A stretch of DNA of 64,000 bases from an uncultured Oscillibacter sp. (GCA_947577075.1 CANPTW010000001.1:1-64000), one strand, 5' to 3'. Positions 31,130-38,880 are shown, counted from the first letter of the stretch. The notes: generated by a model not told the origin, from the sequence alone. Program-made: numbers and translations.

Positions 31130-32020
31130 TCAAAATAGTGTCAGTTGTCCCGCAGGGGTTTCGCTCAGGGGCTGGGTCACTGGTTCCGGGTGCTGCTCTG
31201 CTGGTTGCTCCACTTCGACCGCCGCCTCTCCCTCGGCTATTGGTTCGACTGGCCGAGGGTCGGAGCAGACCAGCCGGTCAACCGTCCACCACAGTCGGCG
31301 GTAGTGCCACACGTCCCGGAAGTACATGGGGGTGTACCAAATGTTCTCCCCGTGAATGGGAATCAGGGGGTTCTCGTCCACGCCGACGCATGGGTGGGTG
31401 AGGCTATTGGCAATCACCACATACCCAGGGCACCCCAGCAGACTCAACTGGATATAGCACATACACCCCACGATGTAGTCGATGTCCTGGGCCACGAACA
31501 GCACCGACGTCTGATAGTTCACGTTCTGGAGCTTGCATTCATTGGCAAAGGCCACCAGGAGGGCCCCGGCTCCGCAGGCCGGGTCGTTGACGGATACCCA
31601 CCCACGCTGTTCGATTTTCTCCTCCAAGCCCTGGCCGTAGGTCATTTTTGCCATCATCTTGCACACGTTGTACGGTGTGAAGAACTGGCCGTTGTGGTCG
31701 TTTCCGAGATCCAGCGCCATGAACATTTCCCCAAGGAAGTCCTGGTCTGGATTTTCGTCGATGCCGCTGACGGTTTCAGCAAGCATCCTGCAGATGCACT
31801 CCAACTCCTGCTTGTCGTACTTGGAGGCCAGGGACATATAGGTTTCTTCCCTGCCCTTGGCGTTGCTCTTGTCCACGGTGTTGGAAATGCTGGCGGCAGC
31901 CATGACCACAAAGTCTGCCCAGACAGTCCAGCGATTGTGCCGCCTACACGCCTGGTCGAAAATGCGGATGAACTCTTTCTGCCGATCATTCCGCAGCTGC
32001 CGGGTGACACTCCGGGCCAT
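31130..32020 (-). CDS. HsdM-like methylase-fold protein lacking motif IV
   Basis: A 296-residue protein from the ATG at 32020 within TAATG (GGGAGGGGG upstream). It resembles the AdoMet-binding core of type I/N6 methylases: QFFTPYNVCKMMAKMTYGQG and motif I WVSVNDPACGAGALLVAFAN. The expected catalytic NPP(F/Y) is absent; at that place it reads GYVVIANSLTHPCVG. It may therefore be catalytically dead, use an unusual motif, or be a regulatory or restriction-decoy protein. Family members like this occur in Clostridia phages. Confidence 0.8.
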   Translation of the reverse strand: MARSVTRQLRNDRQKEFIRIFDQACRRHNRWTVWADFVVMAAASISNTVDKSNAKGREETYMSLASKYDKQELECICRMLAETVSGIDENPDQDFLGEMFMALDLGNDHNGQFFTPYNVCKMMAKMTYGQGLEEKIEQRGWVSVNDPACGAGALLVAFANECKLQNVNYQTSVLFVAQDIDYIVGCMCYIQLSLLGCPGYVVIANSLTHPCVGVDENPLIPIHGENIWYTPMYFRDVWHYRRLWWTVDRLVCSDPRPVEPIAEGEAAVEVEQPAEQHPEPVTQPLSETPAGQLTLF

Positions 32021-32580
32021 TACGCCCCCTCCCAGTAGTAGGGGTAGCAGAACACATGGCCTCCGATGGTGCCCCACACGTTGTCGTTCTCCCCCTTCTG
32101 GCTGAAGAACACGACCTCCGCAGGCAGGATATTCGGCCCGCTCAGGGCGGTGCTGATGGCTATGTACTGCGCCTCCGTCGGCTCGGCGGACTGGACGCGC
32201 TCGGCGGTGGAGAACTGCCCCTCCTGGTAAATCACTTCATCCAGCGTGTCAGGAAACGCCGGGGACAGCATACGGTTGAACACTACCTCGGCCACGGCCT
32301 GCTGTCCCTCGAACGGCTCACCCCGGGCCTCCAGCCAAATCACCCTGGCAAGGGTGTCCGTCTCTGCGTCGGTCAGGTGGATCGCCCCGTACCTCCCCGG
32401 GCACTCCGGCGCCATGGCCTCTGGCGTGGCCTCTATCGCCGGTTCCTCCGAGGGGATGGTGGTATAGGGGGCATCGATAAACTCGTCTGTCCTCGGCCCC
32501 TGGGGGCCCCTGGCGATACACAACGGTACCGCCAGGGCGAGGAGCAGAGCGAGAACGAAAATGAATGCTGCTTTGTTCAT
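32020..32580 (-). CDS. Secreted SleB-type cell wall hydrolase
   Basis: A 186-residue protein with a clear export signal (MNKAAFIFVLALLLALAVPL, residues 1-23), a Pro/Glu-rich linker and a Hydrolase_2/SleB domain from about residue 70 (LARVIWLEARGEPFEGQQAV with the catalytic Glu, then AEVVFNRMLSP). SleB-type enzymes cut cortex or vegetative peptidoglycan. It is coded in the replication block, not with lysis genes, so a role in superinfection control, host-surface change or sporulation/germination of lysogens is possible. Confidence 0.82.
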   Translation of the reverse strand: MNKAAFIFVLALLLALAVPLCIARGPQGPRTDEFIDAPYTTIPSEEPAIEATPEAMAPECPGRYGAIHLTDAETDTLARVIWLEARGEPFEGQQAVAEVVFNRMLSPAFPDTLDEVIYQEGQFSTAERVQSAEPTEAQYIAISTALSGPNILPAEVVFFSQKGENDNVWGTIGGHVFCYPYYWEGA

Positions 32581-32582
32581 CG

Positions 32583-33482
32583 TTAAAAAGCTCCTTTGTT
32601 TTCGTCGCGGTCTAAATCGTACATCTCCGCTTGGTGGAGAGAGGTTATCCCGCGCTGTGCGAGGCGTCCGAGGACGCCGTTGATGTACTTCCAGTCCCCT
32701 TGCTTTCCAGCAAAGGCCGCTTGTTCAAAGGCGTACATCAGCAGGTCGATTCGGTCTTGGGGAAAAGTTACCGTCCACGTCCCGGCCTGCTCGTCGTGTT
32801 CGCTCAGGTGGATGGCCTGGAACACGCTGGCCCGGTCTGCGTCGGTAGGGGGACGTCTGGCAAACCTGGCAAAGATGGCGTCGGTATAGGCGGCGACAGT
32901 GGCAAGCTCCTGTTCGGAAACGCCGAAGTAGGTGCTGGCATCCAGATTGCGGTAGCCCAGGTATTCGGCCACGGCGCTCTCCGCCGCCTCGCGCGCGTGC
33001 GCACCACCACCAGAGAAAGAAATATTTTCTTCTTGACTTTCTTGTATTATTGCTTTATTTATTCTTCCTTTGTTGCCCGGTTGTTCGCCCTTTGTTTGCC
33101 TTTTGCTTGCCCCTTGTGTGCCCGGTTGCTCGCCCTCTTGCTTGCCCGCGGCGTCGGTCGGGGACTGGAAAAAGTCGTATTTTTCAACGGTTATAACTGA
33201 ATATTTGTTTGTCGTTCTGATTGTCAGCTCGTTTGTCCGAGTTAGCTTGCCGAGGGCGGTTCTGACCTCTTTGGTTGTTAGCCCCGTTTCCTCGGCCAGC
33301 TTTGCAACCGACGTCAGCCTTTGCCCTCGATGAATGGTCTCCCCGCGCCATGTGGTATCCTCGTAATTTGCCGTCAAGAGGAGATGGATAAAGAGGCGGG
33401 ACACATTGACATCGGAGTACCATTCCCATTTCAACAAGGAGCGCCAGAGCTTGATGTAGCCCGCCCCCAGCACATACGTCAC
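32583..33482 (-). CDS. Replication initiator / replisome organiser
   Basis: A 299-residue protein. The N-terminal 110 residues form a winged helix (LLKWEWYSDVNVSRLFIHLL, GQRLTSVAKLAEETGLTTKE) typical of phage replisome organisers. A low-complexity middle has the near-repeat KQEGEQPGTQG / RQTKGEQPGNKG, then a C-terminal helicase-loader-like region (VAEYLGYRNLDASTYFGVSE). It should open the origin and load the host helicase. The repeat-rich middle overlaps a DNA stretch that looks like an origin. Confidence 0.83.
   Translation of the reverse strand: MTYVLGAGYIKLWRSLLKWEWYSDVNVSRLFIHLLLTANYEDTTWRGETIHRGQRLTSVAKLAEETGLTTKEVRTALGKLTRTNELTIRTTNKYSVITVEKYDFFQSPTDAAGKQEGEQPGTQGASKRQTKGEQPGNKGRINKAIIQESQEENISFSGGGAHAREAAESAVAEYLGYRNLDASTYFGVSEQELATVAAYTDAIFARFARRPPTDADRASVFQAIHLSEHDEQAGTWTVTFPQDRIDLLMYAFEQAAFAGKQGDWKYINGVLGRLAQRGITSLHQAEMYDLDRDENKGAF
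33012..33150. other. Candidate phage origin of replication inside the initiator gene
   Basis: A 58-base AT-rich tract (33012-33069) adjoins about seven tandem degenerate units of 10-12 bases, core TTGYTYGCC (33070-33150). These include two near-identical copies of TGCCCGGTTGYTCGCCC about 45 bases apart. Iterons plus AT-rich DNA within the initiator gene are the arrangement of the lambda O/ori region. Confidence 0.5.
33189..33198. repeat. Near-copy of the GGTTRYAACC palindrome
   Basis: GGTTATAACT, one mismatch, in the initiator gene just beside the candidate origin, read TCA GTT ATA ACC GTT. Confidence 0.45.
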
Positions 33483-33510
33483 CCCCTTTTACGGCTGGTG
33501 CGATACTGCC

Positions 33511-33990
33511 TCAGAACGGGAGTTCCCCGTCGTCCTCTTCCAACTCGTGGAACTGGCTGTCGCCGTAGCCCCCGGCGCTATATCCCCCGGGAGTGTAACC
33601 GCCATATCCGGCGTCGCCATAGCCGCCAGCGGGCGGATACTGCTCAGCAGGCGGCGGGCCAGAGGGCTCTTTCTTGCTGTCGCCGAAGTAGCAGCTGTCG
33701 GCAACTACCTCAATCGAGGTCCGCCGGTTGCCGTCCCGATCCTCCCACTTCCGGCTTTGGAGCCGGCCGTCCACAACCACCATCCGGCCCTTGGTAAAGT
33801 AGCGGCTGACAAACTCGGCAGTGTTCCGCCGCGCCACAACGTCGATGAAGTCCGTGACTTTCTCTCCGTCCTGGCCCTTGAAGTCGCGCTCCACGGCCAG
33901 CGAGAAGGACGTAACGGCGATGTTGGATTGGGTGCGCCGCAACTCCGGATCACGGGTGAGACGGCCCATGATGGTAACACGGTTCAGCAT
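33511..33990 (-). CDS. ssb: Single-stranded DNA-binding protein
   Basis: A 159-residue SSB from the ATG at 33990 (MLNRVTIMGRLTRDPELRRT). It has the OB fold through about residue 105 (VERDFKGQDGEKVTDFIDVV, GRLQSRKWEDRDGNRRTSIE), a Gly/Tyr-rich linker and the conserved acidic tip EDDGELPF that recruits partners. It protects single strands in phage replication and likely works with the Sak4-like ATPase encoded just upstream. Confidence 0.95.
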   Translation of the reverse strand: MLNRVTIMGRLTRDPELRRTQSNIAVTSFSLAVERDFKGQDGEKVTDFIDVVARRNTAEFVSRYFTKGRMVVVDGRLQSRKWEDRDGNRRTSIEVVADSCYFGDSKKEPSGPPPAEQYPPAGGYGDAGYGGYTPGGYSAGGYGDSQFHELEEDDGELPF

Positions 33991-34373
33991 TGGCGGCTCC
34001 TTTCCTCTTGGCATATCTGAACGACCCGTTCGCACCGCGCCGTGTCAAACATACCGATGTGGGTTTTCTCCTGGGGCAAGCCCATCTGCTCGGACAGCCA
34101 GGCATAGGCGGCCTTGCGGTGCCCCTTGAAGCGTCCCTCTTTCCAGAGAGGGTCAAAGGCGGCGTGGGCCTGCTTTTTCAGTTCCCGCAACTCCATATCA
34201 GCCAGCCGTCCCAGGGGACGGTCGGTGCCCTTGTGTACGCCGACATAGGCATACCCAGGGCAACAGCGGCAAAGGTAAATCATGCCGTAGCTTTTGCCAT
34301 AGATAACCTTGCTGTCCACGAACTCGGCCCGTCTGCCGCAGTAGTCGCAGTAGACTTCTTTCACGGTTGCCAT
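33984..34373 (-). CDS. DUF3268-type zinc-finger protein
   Basis: A 129-residue protein with an N-terminal four-Cys ribbon (YCDYCGRRAEFVDSKVIYG, then YLCRCCPGYAYVGVHKGT), the GTDRPLGRLADMELRELKKQ signature and a C-terminal TARCERVVQICQ. This family is common in Firmicutes phages next to ssb and has no proven role. It overlaps ssb by seven bases. Confidence 0.8.
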   Translation of the reverse strand: MATVKEVYCDYCGRRAEFVDSKVIYGKSYGMIYLCRCCPGYAYVGVHKGTDRPLGRLADMELRELKKQAHAAFDPLWKEGRFKGHRKAAYAWLSEQMGLPQEKTHIGMFDTARCERVVQICQEERSRQC

Positions 34374-34900
34374 TCCTCCTTGTATCTGGCAATTTGCTCC
34401 GGGGTGTCGGTATCGATACCGAGGCCCTTTGCAACATAGATAGCGCCGTCAATCAGGCGGGCCATCTCCTTTGTGTCCAGGGTGTGTGTACGCTTGTAGA
34501 ACAGGTAGCAGTTATACTCCCGCCCCTCCAGCGTCATGGTCTTGTAGAGCCGATAGTACGGGTAGAAATCGTCCATATCGGCGGTCACCGGGAGCATGGC
34601 CCCCAGGGTGTTGCCGTCCTCGTCTTTGGCGAGGGCCCCGTACTCCACCACCAGACTGCGCTTTACCTCGTCGTCGCCGAGGCTCTGGGCCTCGGCGATC
34701 TTGTTGACGAGGACGTGGAAATATGCGTTGGCGTCCCTGCTCCGGGGCTTGCGCCACTTCTTGATCTCCACGTTGATGTCGGTATCCTTGAGGGCGTCGT
34801 AGCTCTCCCGGAAGTCGCTGGTCACGGTGATGGTGATATGCTGCTCTCCATGAGCGCCAAAGGTCAGGTCTTTCAACCGGCCTTTCATTTTGCCAGCCAC
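34361..34900 (-). CDS. NinB-like recombination protein (tentative)
   Basis: A 179-residue protein starting MAGKMKGRLKDLTFGAHGEQ. The segment VEIKKWRKPRSRDANAYFHV followed by NKIAEAQSLGDDEVKRSLVV resembles NinB-type (lambda Orf) proteins that bind SSB and single-stranded DNA, though homology is weak by eye. It lies between the zinc protein and the PD-(D/E)XK nuclease in the recombination block, which supports such a role. Confidence 0.6.
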   Translation of the reverse strand: MAGKMKGRLKDLTFGAHGEQHITITVTSDFRESYDALKDTDINVEIKKWRKPRSRDANAYFHVLVNKIAEAQSLGDDEVKRSLVVEYGALAKDEDGNTLGAMLPVTADMDDFYPYYRLYKTMTLEGREYNCYLFYKRTHTLDTKEMARLIDGAIYVAKGLGIDTDTPEQIARYKEEWQP

Positions 34901-35496
34901 TTCTCCTGGTAGAGTCCCAGGAGGTCACGGGCGGTCAGCCAGTCCAGGAAGTCAGAAATGACGGGGAAAATGCTGGGGGTTTCCTCGCGCAGATACCGCT
35001 CCTGCCAAACATCGGTTCCGTTGCTCACCAAATAGGTGAAATGCCCCGCCTCTGGCACCAGCTCCAGATAGGTAGGATGCTGAGTGCTGTCAAAGTATTT
35101 GCCGCGGTCATAGCCCTTGGAGAACTTGATGTCATAGATGCCGCCAGCGTAAAGCACGTCCAGCCGCCCATAGAGGACAAGCGTCAGGCCACCCACGCAA
35201 ACCTCTTTCCGGGCCCGGTATTGCAGGACGCCCCCGCCGACGATGGCGGCGATCTTGGAGGCGGCGCCGTACCAGCGGTGGTTGGGGTCGCCTTTTCCGG
35301 CCACAATGGCCGTCACCAAATCCTCAAAGTCGATGCCGTTCTGCATGGCCTCGTTGGTCGGCGTGGGTTCCCGGCGCAGGGTCTGCATGAACTCAGCCAG
35401 GGGGTCACGCTCGGAGGCGGCATCCTCAAAGGGGTTCTCCTTGATGGCGTAGAGCCAGGACGACAGCAGCGAGTGGGTCATAAGGTAGCGGTCCAA
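34885..35496 (-). CDS. PD-(D/E)XK nuclease (Cas4/RecB-like)
   Basis: A 203-residue protein with an early GIDFEDLVTAIV helix (Glu), then GGLTLVLYGRLDVLYAGGIY and DIKFSKGYDRGKYF, giving the D...DxK catalytic triad of the PD-(D/E)XK fold. These phage nucleases trim DNA ends for single-strand annealing. Four bases from and co-transcribed with the Sak4-like ATPase. Confidence 0.85.
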   Translation of the reverse strand: MDRYLMTHSLLSSWLYAIKENPFEDAASERDPLAEFMQTLRREPTPTNEAMQNGIDFEDLVTAIVAGKGDPNHRWYGAASKIAAIVGGGVLQYRARKEVCVGGLTLVLYGRLDVLYAGGIYDIKFSKGYDRGKYFDSTQHPTYLELVPEAGHFTYLVSNGTDVWQERYLREETPSIFPVISDFLDWLTARDLLGLYQEKWLAK

Positions 35497-36495
35497 TTAC
35501 TCCGCCCCCTTTGCCCCTTTCGCGGAGGCCCTGCCTCTCGCGCCCTTTTTCTCCTCCTCCGGGGGCGCCGGGGTGTATTTCTTCAGCACCTTGTCGTAGA
35601 ACAGGCCGAAGGCCTTGATCTTGGCGTTGAACAGCACACCGACCTCTTTCTCCGACGTCAGGCAGTGCTTGATGGCCTTGATCTTGGGCATGGCGGCGTT
35701 GGCGGTGTCGGCGTCGGTGATGGCCTCCACGATGGTCCGGCCCTCGGCCATAGCCGCCTCATAAGCCTCCTGGTCGGCGGCGTTCTTTGCCAGCTCCTCG
35801 GCGGAAATGGCGTTGTACTGGGCGAACAGCTTGGTCAGGAAATCGTTGGGGCTGGTGGGGGTGAGGGCGGGGATTTTCCGAACGCCGGAGATCCCGCGGG
35901 TGCCCTTGGCGAAATACCGCTCACAGTTGCTGAAGCCGATGGTGCGGTCGTTGCCGTACATCTCCACAAAGCCGCCCAGGTCCATGGGCTCCCACACGTT
36001 GTTCTTGGTCTGGCCCTCGACCTTGATGCGGAGGCGGGTGTTGTCGCCGTCCTTTTCCTCGGTGGCATGGAACACGATCACGATGTTCTTCTGGAGCTCG
36101 TAGAAGCAGTAGTCCATCAGGCGGACAAACTCCTTGCCCACAAAGCCGTAGCCCTTGAGGGAGAGGGAGCCGTCCCGCTGGCCGTACTTCAGGTCTTTCT
36201 TGATGGCCCAGAGGGACATGAGGGAAATCAGCTTGCCGCCGGTGTCGAACACCAGCGTGTCGAAGTCCTTGATGTTCTCCAGGGTCAAGTCCTCCAGGAT
36301 CTCGTCGTAGGAGCTGGGCTGGATGTAGGCCTTGCGGTACCGGGGCTCGATGCGGTCGATGCCGAAGTCCACGTCGATGTGCAGGGGGTTGGGCGCAGAC
36401 AGCGCCAAGGTAGACTTGCCGATGCCGGGGTAGCCGGCAATCAGCATACGGATTTTCTTCTCTCCGTCGTGGATGTCGTTGGGGTTCCTAATCAT
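35497..36495 (-). CDS. Sak4-like RecA-fold ATPase (phage nucleotide-binding protein)
   Basis: A 332-residue protein from the ATG at 36495 (AAAGGAG upstream). Walker A is MLIAGYPGIGKSTLALSAPN, Walker B DFDTLVFDTGGKLI, and a later IVIVFHATEEKDGDNTRL. This matches Sak4-type single-strand annealing ATPases, which need their own SSB, encoded three genes further. A C-terminal Lys/Ala-rich tail is disordered. Together with the PD-(D/E)XK nuclease and SSB it forms a recombination set. Confidence 0.83.
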   Translation of the reverse strand: MIRNPNDIHDGEKKIRMLIAGYPGIGKSTLALSAPNPLHIDVDFGIDRIEPRYRKAYIQPSSYDEILEDLTLENIKDFDTLVFDTGGKLISLMSLWAIKKDLKYGQRDGSLSLKGYGFVGKEFVRLMDYCFYELQKNIVIVFHATEEKDGDNTRLRIKVEGQTKNNVWEPMDLGGFVEMYGNDRTIGFSNCERYFAKGTRGISGVRKIPALTPTSPNDFLTKLFAQYNAISAEELAKNAADQEAYEAAMAEGRTIVEAITDADTANAAMPKIKAIKHCLTSEKEVGVLFNAKIKAFGLFYDKVLKKYTPAPPEEEKKGARGRASAKGAKGAE

Positions 36496-36727
36496 TCGGA
36501 TAGCTCCTTTCGTAATTGGGGAAGCAGTCGGCCACTTCCCAGGCGTCGGCGGTGGTGACGCAGAGGTCACAGCCGACAATATCTAAATCCTTGGTTTTGT
36601 AGATGGTTTCGCACTCCTCGCCGCAGACAGGGCAGCGGGGGTATCGGGGCTCTTTCCCGTCCGGGTAGCCGGTGCGCTCCATATTGCGGATAATGGGATG
36701 GTCCGGGACGTCGTTGTATCCGTTCAC
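36488..36727 (-). CDS. Small zinc-ribbon phage protein
   Basis: A 79-residue protein from the GTG at 36727, overlapping the preceding stop as GTGA. It holds a four-Cys ribbon (YPRCPVCGEECETIYKTKDL then VGCDLCVTTADAWEVA). Unknown function; overlaps the Sak4-like gene start. Confidence 0.63.
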   Translation of the reverse strand: MNGYNDVPDHPIIRNMERTGYPDGKEPRYPRCPVCGEECETIYKTKDLDIVGCDLCVTTADAWEVADCFPNYERSYPND

Positions 36728-37287
36728 GGCGTCCCCTCCCGCAAGGCCCTCAGCACGACCTCGCAAAGCCATTCCTGGCTGGACTGACAGCCGCTTTCCC
36801 TGACACGCTGCTCCAACAGCGTGTAGTCCTCGTCTTTCATGCGGAACGTGAGTTTCCGGGCGAGTTTACGGTTGGCCTGCTTCCGGGGCCTGGGGGCGGT
36901 TATAACCGCCTCGGAGGGGCCGTCCGGCAGGCTCACGCCGTAAGCGGCGCAGATAACGCCAAGGGCCTCCGGGTGGATGATGATGCCATACTTCTCCCAG
37001 GCCTCGCATTGGGCCAGGAGCTGGCGGTTGAACTTGGGGAACACGTCACGCACCACCAGGGCGGCGTCCTTTGCCATCGCCCCGGTATCCATGCGGATTT
37101 CCCGGAGCCGCAGGCAGTCGTTGACATCCGGCTCCCGATGTGTTACCCTTGTGTCAGCGACAGAACCATTTTCCACTGAGGGCGTCCCCGGGGCATCGGG
37201 GGCGTCCTTTGTCTTGTCCTGGCAGTCGCACCGTTCGCCGGGATCCAGATGCGCTCCGCAGTGGGGGCAGGTCTTGTATTGCGCCAT
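36724..37287 (-). CDS. Phage protein with zinc ribbon and ribbon-helix-helix-like tail
   Basis: A 187-residue protein. The first 20 residues MAQYKTCPHCGAHLDPGERC form a Cys ribbon. The middle has a helical region (KFNRQLLAQCEAWEKYGIII). The last 60 residues (KLARKLTFRMKDEDYTLLEQ and CQSSQEWLCEVVLRALR) look like a ribbon-helix-helix DNA-binding fold. A palindrome copy lies in the linker. Function unknown; perhaps a regulator. Confidence 0.65.
   Translation of the reverse strand: MAQYKTCPHCGAHLDPGERCDCQDKTKDAPDAPGTPSVENGSVADTRVTHREPDVNDCLRLREIRMDTGAMAKDAALVVRDVFPKFNRQLLAQCEAWEKYGIIIHPEALGVICAAYGVSLPDGPSEAVITAPRPRKQANRKLARKLTFRMKDEDYTLLEQRVRESGCQSSQEWLCEVVLRALREGTP
36898..36907. repeat. Palindrome GGTTRYAACC, copy 6 (exact)
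   Basis: GGTTATAACC within a perfect 16-bp palindrome GGCGGTTATAACCGCC (36895-36910), read GCG GTT ATA ACC GCC in the 36724-37287 gene. Confidence 0.75.
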
Positions 37288-37290
37288 AGC

Positions 37291-37575
37291 TTAATCCTCC
37301 TCTCTGATTTTGAAATACCTTTTGTAGAACTGTGCGCGGCTTTCCTCAATGGGAATGTCCTCGGGGTATCTGTGGACACGGGCCAGACGCTCCTCGCCGC
37401 ACTTGGGGCAGTACGCCTCGTCGAGAATGGGGAGCAGGATGATCTCGTCACAGCCGACCAAACTTCTCAGGCACTCGTCGCAGATGGGGCGCTCGTTCTC
37501 CGAATACTCTGACAGCTCCTGACAGGTGATTTTCAGCCAGGGAGTACCAGCCAACGTGCGGTGAAATTCCGCCAT
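37291..37575 (-). CDS. Zinc-binding phage protein of unknown function
   Basis: A 94-residue protein with CDECLRSLVGCDEII and AYCPKCGEERLARV, likely a four-Cys metal site, then an acidic tail ending KIREED. Located between two early genes, with three- and eleven-base gaps. No family recognised. Confidence 0.6.
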   Translation of the reverse strand: MAEFHRTLAGTPWLKITCQELSEYSENERPICDECLRSLVGCDEIILLPILDEAYCPKCGEERLARVHRYPEDIPIEESRAQFYKRYFKIREED

Positions 37576-37586
37576 CCTGTCACCCC

Positions 37587-38360
37587 CTACTCCGCCCGGG
37601 GTTTCTCCAGCTTGATAAGCCGGGTGCGAACCATCGTGCCGCTCTTCTTAAAGGCCCCCTCGTCCAGCCTGACCATCTCGGCACCGTGGCTGTCCAGGAA
37701 CTCCCGGAACGCGATGGCTTTCTTGTTCGACCAGAAGAACGGCGACTCCGACACCACCGACACGAGGATACCGCCGGGGACGAGGATGTCATAGGCGGCG
37801 AGGATGTGGTCGATGTCCTGCTGCTTGGTAAAGGGCGGGTTCATCACGATCCGGTTCCACTCGTGGTCGATGCCATCATCCTTGGCGAAGTCCAAGAAGT
37901 CGATGCCGACCATAGTGGTGTAGGGCTTGCCTTTGAGGTAGCGTTCCATGTCCCGGTTGAGCTCCAGGCCATACAGCACCTTGACGCCGGCCTCGGACAC
38001 GACGTCGGCCAGATCGCCTTTCCCGCACGACGGCTCCAGGACGACGCAGGTGCTGTCCAGCTCGGCCATCTGGCACATCTGCTCCGCAACGGGGCGGGGC
38101 GTGGGGAAGAACTGGTACTGCTTTTTGAGGTCAACCGTCTCGCCGGTCATCAGGACGTTGTTCAGCAGCTCGGCGGGGTCGCCGTCAGCGAACACATGGC
38201 CCTGGGCCTTGCGGTTCCACTTGCCGCCGATGTTGACCAGCACCTTGTTCACGGCCTGATAGGTGGGCCGGTCAAGCTGGCGGTCGGGGAGAAAGAGGGT
38301 GTCCCCCTCCACGCGGCACTCCCCAAGGATGCTGAGGATGTTGTCAGCGATCCTGCTCAT
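37587..38360 (-). CDS. AdoMet-dependent DNA N6-adenine methyltransferase
   Basis: A 257-residue protein. An N-terminal 70-residue beta/helical part (LFLPDRQLDRPTYQAVNKVL, KWNRKAQGHVFADGDP) precedes motif X-like FFPTPRPVAEQM, motif I VVLEPSCGKGDLADVV and catalytic motif IV NRIVMNPPFTKQQDID. This NPPF enzyme should methylate adenine. It is distinct from the D12 enzyme at 25.6 kb, so the phage carries two apparently active methylases of different types. Confidence 0.88.
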   Translation of the reverse strand: MSRIADNILSILGECRVEGDTLFLPDRQLDRPTYQAVNKVLVNIGGKWNRKAQGHVFADGDPAELLNNVLMTGETVDLKKQYQFFPTPRPVAEQMCQMAELDSTCVVLEPSCGKGDLADVVSEAGVKVLYGLELNRDMERYLKGKPYTTMVGIDFLDFAKDDGIDHEWNRIVMNPPFTKQQDIDHILAAYDILVPGGILVSVVSESPFFWSNKKAIAFREFLDSHGAEMVRLDEGAFKKSGTMVRTRLIKLEKPRAE

Positions 38361-38375
38361 GGGTAGCAGCTCCTT

Positions 38376-38564
38376 TCACTTTGCGGCGGCTTGTGCCGCC
38401 TTTTTGTCTTTCTCGGCTTTCCAGCGTTGATACCGCTCCTCGACACCGGGCTGCTGGAAGTAGGCCGCTGTCGCGTCGTAGACGATGGACAGCAGTTCAA
38501 GCCGAACGTGCTCGGGGATCTGGCTGGTGTCGATGGCTATTGCGGAATGCCCTGGTGCCGGCAT
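38376..38564 (-). CDS. Small early phage protein
   Basis: A 62-residue helical protein (MPAPGHSAIAIDTSQIPEHV) with RLELLSIVYDATAAYFQQPG and a Lys/Ala tail. Similar short proteins follow cro in Clostridia phages. Function unknown. Confidence 0.6.
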   Translation of the reverse strand: MPAPGHSAIAIDTSQIPEHVRLELLSIVYDATAAYFQQPGVEERYQRWKAEKDKKAAQAAAK

Positions 38565-38596
38565 TCATGGCACCTCCTTTCGCGGCGTTTAGTCGG

Positions 38597-38797
38597 TTAA
38601 ACACTCTCGGCAAAAAAAATCTGGTCCACACTGGTGCCGAGAGCCTTGGCGAGTTTGAACAACGTCTTTGTGGTCGTCGTTCTAACAAACCCATTTTCAA
38701 GGGCGGAAATGGTTCCACGGCTTACGCCGCTTTTCTCCGCCAGTTCTTCCTGGGTCATTTTCCGGGCCTCGCGCACCTCTTTGATCTTGTAGCCCAT
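38597..38797 (-). CDS. Cro-like HTH repressor, first lytic gene
   Basis: A 66-residue XRE-family protein: KIKEVREARKMTQEELAEKS, GVSRGTISALENGFVRTTTT and a final FKLAKALGTSVDQIFF, the full five-helix HTH with almost nothing else. It is transcribed leftward from the divergent control region, opposite to the cI-like gene, the place of Cro. It probably binds the TTGAAC palindromes. Confidence 0.87.
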   Translation of the reverse strand: MGYKIKEVREARKMTQEELAEKSGVSRGTISALENGFVRTTTTKTLFKLAKALGTSVDQIFFAESV

Positions 38798-38814
38798 GAG
38801 GTTCCTCCTTTCTG

Positions 38815-38832
38815 TTGAACGGTGGTGTTCAA
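38815..38832. promoter_or_regulatory. Operator palindrome TTGAAC-N6-GTTCAA
   Basis: A perfect 18-bp dyad in the divergent region, between the leftward -10 and the cro-like start. It matches the size expected for an XRE dimer site. Related half-sites recur nearby. Confidence 0.7.
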
Positions 38833-38846
38833 GCGATTACACAGCC

Positions 38847-38875
38847 ATAGTACACCATGGAAAAGCGCCTGTCAA
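38847..38875 (-). promoter_or_regulatory. Leftward early lytic promoter
   Basis: TTGACA (38875-38870), 17 bases, TACTAT (38852-38847), pointing to the cro-like gene and the whole lytic operon. Confidence 0.75.
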
Positions 38876-38880
38876 GTAAA

